From Treponema sp. UBA4267 (GTDB lineage Bacteria > Spirochaetota > Spirochaetia > Treponematales > Treponemataceae), in assembly GCA_002395155.1 (NCBI GenBank), contig DGWD01000034.1, positions 90,422 to 154,421 on the forward strand: a DNA stretch of 64,000 nt. Direction: 5' to 3'. Positions 26,707 through 35,450 of this stretch are shown one piece after another. A program made the translations under genes and the position numbers. The notes under the pieces were generated by a model that was not told the origin of the DNA, did no database searches, and saw nothing but the letters and a program-made list of their open reading frames with translations. The stretch's first letter is position 1. Every line of letters begins with the position of its first letter.

Positions 26707-29301
26707 TTAATTTTGAACCACAAAAGAGAGCTGTCCATCTTTAGAAGAAACCATAACCTTGGAACCTTCTGAAATATTTCCAGAAAGAAGTTCCTTAGCA
26801 AGGCTGTTTTCTACATAAGTTTGGATGGCTCTTTTTACAGGTCTTGCACCCATTGCAGGGTCATAACCAACCTGTCCTAAAAACTCTAAGGCCGACTGGT
26901 CAAATTCCAGACTAATCTTACGATCTTCCAGTCTTTTTTGAACTCTTTCAAGCTGCAATTTAATAATTGATTCAATACAAGACTTATCAAGTTGCTGGAA
27001 CATTACAGTTTCATCAATACGATTTAAGAATTCTGGTCTAAAAGTTCTGTGCAAAAGATCGTGTAACTGGTCTTTTAGTTTTGCCTGTAATTCAGGATTA
27101 TTAGCTGCATCCAAAATTAAATCAGAACCAAGATTACTTGTCATAATGATGATGGTATTCTTAAAGTCAACTACTCTACCCTGTCCATCGGTCAATCTTC
27201 CATCATCAAGTACTTGAAGCAGAACATTGAAAACATCTGGATGGGCCTTTTCAACTTCATCAAAAAGAATTACAGAGTAAGGACGACGACGAACAGCTTC
27301 GGTTAACTGACCACCTTCATCATAACCAACGTATCCTGGAGGTGCTCCAATAAGACGGGTTACACTGAACTTTTCCATGTACTCACTCATATCAAGTCGG
27401 GTCAAAGCCTTTTCGTCATTAAAGAGGAAGTCTGCAAGAGTTTTTGCAAGCTCAGTTTTACCAACACCTGTTGGACCAATGAACATAAAGGAACCAAGAG
27501 GCCTGTTAGGATCATTCAGGCCTGAACGATTACGTCGTATTGCATCAGCAACTACCTGTACAGCTTCATTCTGACCTACAACTCTTTTATGAAGGACATT
27601 TTCAAGTTCAAGGTACTTCTGTTTTTCACCCTGCAACATTTTTGCAACAGGAATGCCAGACCAGGAAGAAACTACTTTGGCAATATCTTCTTCGGTAACA
27701 GCCTGACGTAAAAGACTTTCCATACCTGAGTCAGCCTTTTTCTTTTCTGTTTCAAGAGCTTTGTTTAATTCCTCTTCCATTGCAGGAATGGTACTGTATT
27801 TTAGCTCGGCAGCTTTAGCAAGGTTTCCTTCGCGGGTATATTTTTCTTCTTCAAAACGAGCCTGTTCAAGTTTTTCTTTAAGTTCACGGCTTTTTCCAAT
27901 TGAATTCTTTTCGTTCTGCCACTGAAGTTTCATTGCATCACGTTTGCTGGTGATTTCTGAAAGTTCTTTTTCCAGTTTAGCAAGTCTTTCTTTAGAAGCC
28001 TGATCTTCTTCTTTACTTAAAGACTGTTTTTCAATCTGAAGCTGGAGAATTTTTCTTTCAACCTGATCAAGTTCTACAGGCTGACTTTCTATTTCCATTT
28101 TTAGACGGCTGGCAGCTTCATCTACCAGGTCAATTGCTTTATCTGGCAAGAATCGACTGGTAATATATCTGTTTGATAAGGTTGCGGCCGCTACAAGTGC
28201 TTCATCTTCAATTCTTACTCCGTGGTGAATTTCATATTTTTCACGAAGGCCTCTTAAAATAGCGATTGTATCTTCAACAGAAGGTTCCTGACAGTAGACC
28301 TGTTGGAATCGTCTTTCAAGAGCGGCATCTTTTTCGATATATTTACGATATTCATCCAGGGTTGTTGCACCTATTGCTCTAAGTTCTCCACGAGCAAGGG
28401 CAGGTTTTAAAAGATTTGAGGCGTCCATTGAACCTTCACTTGCCCCTGCTCCTACAAGAGTATGAAGTTCATCAATAAAGAGGATTATTTGGCCATCAGA
28501 TTTTTGAACTTCTGTTATAAGAGCCTTAAGTCTTTCTTCAAATTCTCCACGGAATTTTGCACCTGCCACAAGGGAACCTAAATCAAGTGCTAAAAGTCTT
28601 TTATTTTTTAGACTTTCTGGAACATCGCCAGAAGCAATACGTCTTGCAAGTCCTTCTACAATTGCAGTCTTACCAACACCTGGTTCACCAATAATTACCG
28701 GATTATTTTTAGTTCTACGACAAAGAACCTGCATTACTCGACGAATTTCTTCATCACGACCAATTACAGGGTCAATCTTATCCTGACGTGCCGCAGCAGT
28801 AAGGTCACGACAATATTTTTCAAGTGAACGGGTCTTTGCCTCTGGATCCTGACTATCTACAGTCTGATTTCCCCTAACAGATTTTAATGCTTCTATTATT
28901 GATTTATGGTCAATTCCCATAGATTTGAGCATAGAAGCAACTCTTCCATCGGATTGAGTCATGGCTAGTAAAAGATGTTCTGTAGAAAGAAACTGGTCCT
29001 TAAGGGCATTCATTTCGTTTTCGGCTTTTGCAAGAATCTTTTGCATTTCCGAAGATAAATACAAATTAGCGTTGCCCGATACTTTTGGGTTGGATCTAAC
29101 CAGTTCTCTTGTTTTATTTAAAAGTTCTGGAACCTGAATGCCAATTCTTTCTACAATTGGGGCAATCAGTCCATCCTTTTGTTCCAGAAGAGCTTGAAGG
29201 ACATGTTCTGCTCCAATTTCTGAGTTGTCGTTTTTGTTAGCGATTGATGAAGCTTCCTGCAAAGCTTCTTGTGTTTTAATTGTAAAATTCTCATAATTCA
29301 T
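26707..29301 (-). CDS. clpB: ATP-dependent disaggregase ClpB
   Basis: ClpB (864 residues from the ATG at 29301) has the Clp N-domain, AAA-1 with GEPGVGKTAIVEGLA, a middle coiled-coil (about 410-520) characteristic of ClpB rather than ClpA/C, and AAA-2 with GPTGVGKTELAKTLA and FDEVEKAHPDV. With DnaK it rescues aggregated proteins. The chosen start has GAAGG 8 bases upstream; the longer frame to 29349 lacks support. No CIRCE element is visible upstream. Confidence 0.96.
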   Translation of the reverse strand: MNYENFTIKTQEALQEASSIANKNDNSEIGAEHVLQALLEQKDGLIAPIVERIGIQVPELLNKTRELVRSNPKVSGNANLYLSSEMQKILAKAENEMNALKDQFLSTEHLLLAMTQSDGRVASMLKSMGIDHKSIIEALKSVRGNQTVDSQDPEAKTRSLEKYCRDLTAAARQDKIDPVIGRDEEIRRVMQVLCRRTKNNPVIIGEPGVGKTAIVEGLARRIASGDVPESLKNKRLLALDLGSLVAGAKFRGEFEERLKALITEVQKSDGQIILFIDELHTLVGAGASEGSMDASNLLKPALARGELRAIGATTLDEYRKYIEKDAALERRFQQVYCQEPSVEDTIAILRGLREKYEIHHGVRIEDEALVAAATLSNRYITSRFLPDKAIDLVDEAASRLKMEIESQPVELDQVERKILQLQIEKQSLSKEEDQASKERLAKLEKELSEITSKRDAMKLQWQNEKNSIGKSRELKEKLEQARFEEEKYTREGNLAKAAELKYSTIPAMEEELNKALETEKKKADSGMESLLRQAVTEEDIAKVVSSWSGIPVAKMLQGEKQKYLELENVLHKRVVGQNEAVQVVADAIRRNRSGLNDPNRPLGSFMFIGPTGVGKTELAKTLADFLFNDEKALTRLDMSEYMEKFSVTRLIGAPPGYVGYDEGGQLTEAVRRRPYSVILFDEVEKAHPDVFNVLLQVLDDGRLTDGQGRVVDFKNTIIIMTSNLGSDLILDAANNPELQAKLKDQLHDLLHRTFRPEFLNRIDETVMFQQLDKSCIESIIKLQLERVQKRLEDRKISLEFDQSALEFLGQVGYDPAMGARPVKRAIQTYVENSLAKELLSGNISEGSKVMVSSKDGQLSFVVQN

Positions 29302-29384
29302 AAGCATCACCTTCAATTTTAAACTAATAATGAAAGTGATTTTAGGCAAATGAATTTTTTATGCAGGATTAAGATTTAAGACTT

Positions 29385-30560
29385 TTAAATTTCGCCATCT
29401 TCATTCTGGCCAAATTCGCAAACTACTTTTGTAAGTTTTGCATGTTCAATCTGTTCCAGAGTGTTTCCAATATGCTTGTAGAGTTTTATTTCTCCATAAC
29501 CGGTAGCACCTTCCAAAAGATTCAAAATCTTTCTTGAACCATCAGGAAGTTCCAATTTGCGGTTATATAAGTCTTTTATTCGACAGTAAACATCAATATC
29601 TAAAACCCAAGTTTTATTGTTCAAACTAACTGACCAATGTAAAAGATTTTCTTCAGGATTTTCGGCTTCTGGCATTTGAGTACAATCCCAAATTGCTGTG
29701 TACTGGCGTTTAGATGAATCAGCCGAAAATTTAATTTCTAAATCTTCAAATTTACCCTGAAAGGCTACTCTATCGTCAAAAATACCCTGAATTGCAAAAG
29801 AAGAATTCAAAAGTGTTTTACCGGTAATTTCGCTACTAAGGTTGGATGTAGAAATATGGAACCAAGGCTCAGGAGTGTTCAAGCCCCAGAAGCGTTCAAC
29901 ATAACCATTACAACGGCGGGTATCAACCATATAATCTGTACCATCAAAACTAACTTTTCCGGTAAAAATAGTATTCAAACCATGAGGAAACCATCTCATA
30001 TTTGCATTATCATACCCATTCAATGACTGGCTCATTATTTCGTAGCTTAAATCCCAGGTAGCGTATCCTGAATCTGATAAAAGTTCTGGGTGAGCGGCAT
30101 TATCTTCCTGGGAAAGACTCAAAAAGCCACTAATTTTATTGTCTGTAAAGCACTTATTACCAATTTGGAGTTCAAATGGTTTCATATTAAAAACACAATC
30201 TTTAATTGGGAAATAATAACAAAGCTGCTTAGAAACTTTTCCTAACATTCCAACTCTTAATGAACAGTAAGATGGTTGAACTATCTGTTCTGTATTAAGA
30301 TTTTGTGCCGATTGTGTACCTGCAAGAGCATACTGTAAATCATCAGCAGTAAGTTTTACTCTTGGCTTAAAACCTAAAAGGACTTCGGATGGAGATAACC
30401 AGGGATTTACCATTTCCAGTTCAACAAAAAACATTTGTTCTGCACCAGAAATTGTCTCTACACCATTAAAAAAGAATCTCCAGTAGTTTATACCAATTTT
30501 TTTCTTTGTTCCTGAAAGACCGAATTTGTATTCTTTTGTGTTTATGTTGTTTTTAGACAT
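29385..30560 (-). CDS. Tocopherol-cyclase-like beta-barrel protein
   Basis: The 391-residue protein resembles the tocopherol cyclase/AttH-like double lipocalin family: an N-terminal KIGINYWRFFFNG...FFVELEMVNP, and the family-like signature NGYVERFWGLNTPEPWFHIS near the middle (plants carry a similar YxEKxWG). A later segment (TAIWDCTQMPEAENPEENL) matches the second barrel. Bacterial members have no proven substrate; lipid or isoprenoid binding is inferred. GTGATG start with GGGTG upstream; I chose the ATG. It lies between clpB and a strong terminator. Confidence 0.6.
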   Translation of the reverse strand: MSKNNINTKEYKFGLSGTKKKIGINYWRFFFNGVETISGAEQMFFVELEMVNPWLSPSEVLLGFKPRVKLTADDLQYALAGTQSAQNLNTEQIVQPSYCSLRVGMLGKVSKQLCYYFPIKDCVFNMKPFELQIGNKCFTDNKISGFLSLSQEDNAAHPELLSDSGYATWDLSYEIMSQSLNGYDNANMRWFPHGLNTIFTGKVSFDGTDYMVDTRRCNGYVERFWGLNTPEPWFHISTSNLSSEITGKTLLNSSFAIQGIFDDRVAFQGKFEDLEIKFSADSSKRQYTAIWDCTQMPEAENPEENLLHWSVSLNNKTWVLDIDVYCRIKDLYNRKLELPDGSRKILNLLEGATGYGEIKLYKHIGNTLEQIEHAKLTKVVCEFGQNEDGEI

Positions 30561-30620
30561 CACCCAAATTTCCCCTTTTATACCTTATAATTTTCGGCAA
30601 ATTGATTTAAAAAATTAACA

Positions 30621-30667
30621 ATAAAAAAAGGATGCAAAATGAAGTGTATTTTCAAATTGCATCCTTT
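30621..30667 (-). terminator. Terminator of the small helical protein gene
   Basis: On the minus strand AAAGGATGCAA and TTGCATCCTTT form an 11-bp stem followed by a T7 run. It separates the M16/small-gene unit from the tocopherol-cyclase-like gene. Confidence 0.85.
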
Positions 30668-30697
30668 TATAAATTAAAAAAATATGTTTTTTTGGGA

Positions 30698-30919
30698 TTA
30701 ACCAAAAATTTTATTAATTGTTTTATCTACATCTTTTTGTTCTTGAGGGAAATTATCATTCAAATATTCAAAACATTCTACAGCAGCTTTCTGAGCATGT
30801 TCATACCAAATTTCGTAAAGCTCAGATTTTAATTCACCACCAGGAAAAGGAGCACCCTGAACATCAGAGACCAAATCACGCATCATTTGAATACATTTCT
30901 TTGTTTTCTTATCCATCAT
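30698..30919 (-). CDS. Small helical protein of unknown function
   Basis: A 73-residue acidic, predicted all-helical protein with conserved-looking central motif GAPFPGGELKSELYEIWYEHAQKAA. AGGAG lies 9-10 bases before a double ATG, and a strong terminator follows, which together support a real gene. It lies 37 bases downstream of the M16C peptidase gene and is probably co-transcribed. I do not recognise the family. Confidence 0.65.
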   Translation of the reverse strand: MMDKKTKKCIQMMRDLVSDVQGAPFPGGELKSELYEIWYEHAQKAAVECFEYLNDNFPQEQKDVDKTINKIFG

Positions 30920-30955
30920 TATAATAATCTCCTTCTAAGTAAATCGTACACAAAA

Positions 30956-33900
30956 TTATAATGGAATCTTAATTTTATTTCCACTGATTTTTTTTGATTT
31001 ATCGCAGAAAATAGCCTGATACTTTTCTCTTACCGCAGATTCATAATATTTTTGAGCAGCTTTTTGCACATCTTCTGAAGTTACCTTAAAAATATTATTT
31101 ACTCTCAGTTGCTTAAATTCCACTGGGTTTCCATATAAAAGACTTTCAAAAGCTCTGGCTCCCCTGTCTTTTGGACTGGCAGGAACTATTGCGTCTCCGT
31201 AGCAGACTACAATTGTCTTTTCTATATCTTCTTGCGGAATCTTTTTCTGGCTAATTTCCTCAAGAGAGTCCATATAAACCTTTAACGATTTTTCTGGACT
31301 TGGATCGCGGTATGTGCACATAATAGAAGATTTTTCAATGTTATCATTCCAAAGGTTAGCACCATAAGCACCACCTGTTGTTCTGATTTTGTCCCACAAG
31401 GTATGCATAGAAAACCATGTAGTAAAAATGGTTTCTGCAGCTGCTTCTTGAGTAAGGAACTGACTTGCAGAAGAAACACAGGCAGCATAACCGGTTTGTG
31501 AATCCAACTGAATCAACTGAGGCTTTGAAGCTTCTATACTCTTGCTCTGAATTATGTATGGTTTTAAATCTTCCAGACTATATTGTTTTGCAGGAAGAAG
31601 TTTAGTAAGTTTTGCCTCTTTAGCAAATTTTTCCATCATTGGAAGAATTGTTTCCAGAGAATCTTCATCTGCAGTAATATGCAAAACCGCACCAGATTTT
31701 AGACATTCTTCGTAAATATATTTAAATGTAGAAAGAATTTCTTCTGGTTTTGTTTTTGTATAATCTTTTACAGTTTGAAGCTGACTTAATCCCCATAAAA
31801 TTTCTTGCAAAGCCTGATTTGGAGACCAGAGAGCACGGGCTCTTTTTATTGCGTATTCTCGGCCACTACTTACAAGTCCACTCTTTTTTTCAGATTTAAG
31901 TTCGCCAATCAGGGCAGAAAGTCTCTTCTTGTCATCAAAACTCATGGTGGTAATTATTTGACTTAAAAGATCAAGAGACTGACTGGCCATAGAGGTCAAG
32001 GCCTTACAGCTTATACCCAACCACTGGCGTCCACAAAAATTATAATCTTTATATTGTGAAATAAAGTCCAGACTCTGTTTACAATCGCTTACGGAACCTG
32101 TACATAAACGGCCCCAAACATCACCCATAATGCAGGCAGACTGGGCAATACATTCATCCCATTTTTTACCATTCCAACCCATATTTGTAATTACAGATGA
32201 AAGGAAAGGCAAATACTGTAAATATTTAGATTCAAGACGATCAAAAGGAAAAAGAAGATCTACATAAAAAAGACCGTTAGTATCTTCTTTACTTACAAAC
32301 AAAGGAATATCGGAATTATCTGATCCTTTTACAAATTTAAGTTCAACTTTTGGAAGGTCAATTTTTGGATCAAGCGAAGAAAGTTTTGTATTTGGAATAC
32401 AAGCTGTTTCTTCTGGTGTTTCAACGTGCTGCTGGTAGGCATGGAGTTCATCCAAATCTTTTTTAAGGGCTTCTTTATCAAGATTTGTTTCAAGTTTTTT
32501 TATAAGTGCCTGTTCAGCCGCATTTCTACGCTTAAAGAATTCAGGGCTGGCTTCTGCAACAAACTTTACAACAACCTTCTGATCGATAAAGTATTTTTTT
32601 ACAAGTTTGCGGGTATAATCCGGATCTTTTTTAAGTTCTTTTTTAAGAGCTTCAAAGCTGGTAATTGGAGTAAGCTGACTTGGACATGGGTTTCCGTTTG
32701 TCCACCCCTTAAGTGTTTTTTCCATAATCTGGATTGATGGAGGTCCCCAATAACGATTTACTTCGCGAAGGGCAAAATCAATTCCCATTACGGCAGAATC
32801 TATATCTTCCTGGCTAATTCCTTTTTCATATAATTCATTGACTGTTTTTTCAACTAAGGCATAGACCTTGTTTTCGTTACCAGGCTTTACACCCCATAAA
32901 CCGGCAGTATAGAATTCCTGTTCAAATTGTCCAAAATTACCGCAGTTTACTTCATCACCAAGTCCAGATTCTTTTAAAGCCTTTGATAATGGAGAAGAAT
33001 CGTTACCGCCAATTACTTCTGAAAGGAAATATTTTTCTATATTGCTTTTTCCTGTATACCAGCTCATTGTAACAAAATTTCCGGTTGCACCTGTATCTGG
33101 AACAAGGGCACGAACTTCTGTTGAATCTTCCTGGGTCTTTAACTCCATCAGACTTTTAATTTCATCTTTTATTAACGGAAGTTTTGAGTCGGCATTTTCT
33201 ACATCTTTTGTGCAATTATACTTTTTTTCGATTCGAGAAATAAAACGCTCATCAAAAAAGTCCAGCTGCTCGGCTGTTGGAATATCGCCATACAAGAAAA
33301 GAAGACAATTATCTGGGTTGTAGAATTTTTGGTGGAAGTCCAGAAAGCCCTGGTAAGTAAGATTTGGAATTTCCAATGGATCTCCGCCGGAATCAAATGA
33401 TGGGTAGGATTGAGGGAACATGGCATTTATCTGTTCACTAAAAGCGACCTGGCTAAATGAAGAGTAATTACCCTTCATCTCGTTGTATACTACACCCTGA
33501 ATGCTGAGTTTTCCCTTATCATCCATTTCCAGACGATGACCTTCCTGTATAAAGGTGGCATGGTCCAGCTTTGGAAAGAAAACTGCATCGCCATAAACAT
33601 CCATCATATTAAAGTAGTCATCGCGAACCAGAGAGGCTCCAGGATATACAGTTTTATCGGGATATGTAAGGGCATTCAAAAAAGTATTAAGACTTGTACT
33701 TGTAAGGGTTAAAAAAGGTTCTTTTAGAGGATATTTTTCGCTTCCACAAAGGGTTGAATGTTCCATAATATGAGCAGTTCCAAGTGAATCTTTGGAAACT
33801 GTTCTAAACGCAAAAGCAAAAAGATTTTCCTTATCATCTTTTACAATGTGATATACTTCCAGACCTGTACGTTTATGGCGTAAAAAAAGTCCTTTCGCCT

Positions 33901-33985
33901 TGTAATCTGGAATATCGTCAATAGAAAGAAGGGTAAAGCCTTTATAAGACTGCCCAATATTTTTAGAATCAAAAAAATCAAACAT
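30956..33985 (-). CDS. M16C metallopeptidase (presequence protease / PreP-like)
   Basis: A 1009-residue zinc peptidase with the inverted motif HIMEH (His72, Glu75, His76) in AHIMEHSTLCGSEKYPLKEP, typical of the Cym1/PreP branch. Length and the central M16C-associated domain (around 460-720) fit. These proteases degrade short unfolded peptides in a closed chamber. No signal peptide is seen. The promoter reads ATGACA, 17 bases, TATAAT (33995-34000), which places the transcription start within about 3 bases of the ATG. Confidence 0.92.
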   Translation of the reverse strand: MFDFFDSKNIGQSYKGFTLLSIDDIPDYKAKGLFLRHKRTGLEVYHIVKDDKENLFAFAFRTVSKDSLGTAHIMEHSTLCGSEKYPLKEPFLTLTSTSLNTFLNALTYPDKTVYPGASLVRDDYFNMMDVYGDAVFFPKLDHATFIQEGHRLEMDDKGKLSIQGVVYNEMKGNYSSFSQVAFSEQINAMFPQSYPSFDSGGDPLEIPNLTYQGFLDFHQKFYNPDNCLLFLYGDIPTAEQLDFFDERFISRIEKKYNCTKDVENADSKLPLIKDEIKSLMELKTQEDSTEVRALVPDTGATGNFVTMSWYTGKSNIEKYFLSEVIGGNDSSPLSKALKESGLGDEVNCGNFGQFEQEFYTAGLWGVKPGNENKVYALVEKTVNELYEKGISQEDIDSAVMGIDFALREVNRYWGPPSIQIMEKTLKGWTNGNPCPSQLTPITSFEALKKELKKDPDYTRKLVKKYFIDQKVVVKFVAEASPEFFKRRNAAEQALIKKLETNLDKEALKKDLDELHAYQQHVETPEETACIPNTKLSSLDPKIDLPKVELKFVKGSDNSDIPLFVSKEDTNGLFYVDLLFPFDRLESKYLQYLPFLSSVITNMGWNGKKWDECIAQSACIMGDVWGRLCTGSVSDCKQSLDFISQYKDYNFCGRQWLGISCKALTSMASQSLDLLSQIITTMSFDDKKRLSALIGELKSEKKSGLVSSGREYAIKRARALWSPNQALQEILWGLSQLQTVKDYTKTKPEEILSTFKYIYEECLKSGAVLHITADEDSLETILPMMEKFAKEAKLTKLLPAKQYSLEDLKPYIIQSKSIEASKPQLIQLDSQTGYAACVSSASQFLTQEAAAETIFTTWFSMHTLWDKIRTTGGAYGANLWNDNIEKSSIMCTYRDPSPEKSLKVYMDSLEEISQKKIPQEDIEKTIVVCYGDAIVPASPKDRGARAFESLLYGNPVEFKQLRVNNIFKVTSEDVQKAAQKYYESAVREKYQAIFCDKSKKISGNKIKIPL

Positions 33986-34041
33986 AGTACTTTAATTATA
34001 ATGATATGAACTATGATTGTCATTTCAATTTTAAAGCATGA

Positions 34042-35433
34042 TTAAACGAAGACGTCATCATTTCTGTCTTTTATGATAAGGTGTCCTTCCTCGTAAGCTC
34101 GTCGAAGTTTACTGAAAAATTCTGATGTAATTCTTTCGCAGTCTGAACGCCTCATTGGTTTTAGAATATCTTCCTGCTCCAAAACCTCTGCTCTACGTCC
34201 GGAAGAAATGTTATCTAAAATTTTATCGCGGAAATCATCTGGTTTTCCTGCAATAAGATAAGCAATATCGATTTCGGACATTTCGTGAAGTTTCTGCTGA
34301 ACAAAGCGGTCATCGGCCTTTACTACATCATCCATGGTAAAGAGACGGCTGCGAAGGTCCTGGCCAAGGTCAGGGTCATCTTCCGAGAGATAAGAAAGAA
34401 TATCGTTTTCTGAGCTAATATCCATTTTTTTAAGAATTTGGGCAAGGGCATTTCTTCCGTCTATGTTTTCGGCCTTTTCGACAGTCTGGCTAAGGGATTT
34501 TTCGTGCATTGCCTGATCTACTCTGCGAATTACATCCGGGTCGACCGGTTCCATTTTGGCAAGACGAATAACTACTTCTTTTTTTTCTTCCGGCTTCATA
34601 AGGTTGATTACCTTGGCAGCCTTTTTTGGTTCAAGATGAGAAAGAACAAGACTTTGTACACCTGGGTTTTCGTCTTTTAAAAGCTGGTAAACTCTTTCGT
34701 TATCTGCATCATTTAGGTAAACAAAAGGAATTTTACCTTCAAGAGGAATGGCCTTTTTAATCATCTGGTCGGCACGGGCTTTTCCGTAGGCCTTTTCCAG
34801 CATTTCGCGAGCTGTATCAAGTCCACCCTGCTCACGAGATTTATTCATAAGACCGTTAAATTCTTCAAGAATTACCTGGGCTTCATCTTTATCTACAGTT
34901 CTAATAGAAGCAATTTCTGGAATAATTCGTTCTATCTGTTTTTCTGAAAGATGTGGAAGGATTTTTGCCGCTTCGTCCTCGCCAATCAGGAGGAGGAATT
35001 TTGCAACGCGGCGGTAAACGGAATCCTTGCCGTCTGGAAGAGGAGCTTCAACAGGAACTTTTAAAAGTCCGCCATCCTTAAGATAATTTGTTGCATTTTC
35101 CAGGGCCTGATCTATTGAAGCTTTCTTTTGAGTCTCTTTAAAAAGCTGATTTTGATTTTGCATTTGAGTTTGACTCTGGTCCTGGTTTTGTTTTTGGTTT
35201 TGACTCTGACTTTGTAATTGGGATGTAAAAGATTTTGGTACAAAGGCCTTTACTTCTTTATGAGTAAGTTGAGCCTCTTGTTTTCCCTCTATTTCTGACC
35301 TGGAAAGTTTTGGAAAAGCAACAGATTTTACTGTTTTTGCCTTATCATCTTTTTCAATCTTATCATTAGTTTTTTGAGAATTATTATTTGTATTTCTTAA
35401 ATATGCTGCAGCACGAAAATCTTTTAAATCCAT
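34042..35433 (-). CDS. fliG: FliG1-type flagellar motor switch paralogue
   Basis: The 463-residue protein has FliG middle and C-terminal domains: EDEAAKILPHLSEKQIERIIPEIA, then GKIPFVYLNDADNERVYQLLKDENPGVQSLVLSHL, and the torque helix region (about 330-450). An N-terminal 130-residue extension includes a Gln/Asn-rich run at about 71-96 (SQSQNQKQNQDQSQTQ). Spirochaetes carry two FliG proteins. The longer, unclustered one (FliG1) acts at one flagellar pole in Borrelia, and I infer that assignment here. A TAAAAT box ends 6 bases before the ATG, with GTGACT 17 bases further up. Confidence 0.85.
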   Translation of the reverse strand: MDLKDFRAAAYLRNTNNNSQKTNDKIEKDDKAKTVKSVAFPKLSRSEIEGKQEAQLTHKEVKAFVPKSFTSQLQSQSQNQKQNQDQSQTQMQNQNQLFKETQKKASIDQALENATNYLKDGGLLKVPVEAPLPDGKDSVYRRVAKFLLLIGEDEAAKILPHLSEKQIERIIPEIASIRTVDKDEAQVILEEFNGLMNKSREQGGLDTAREMLEKAYGKARADQMIKKAIPLEGKIPFVYLNDADNERVYQLLKDENPGVQSLVLSHLEPKKAAKVINLMKPEEKKEVVIRLAKMEPVDPDVIRRVDQAMHEKSLSQTVEKAENIDGRNALAQILKKMDISSENDILSYLSEDDPDLGQDLRSRLFTMDDVVKADDRFVQQKLHEMSEIDIAYLIAGKPDDFRDKILDNISSGRRAEVLEQEDILKPMRRSDCERITSEFFSKLRRAYEEGHLIIKDRNDDVFV

Positions 35434-35450
35434 ATATGTATTTTACCACA

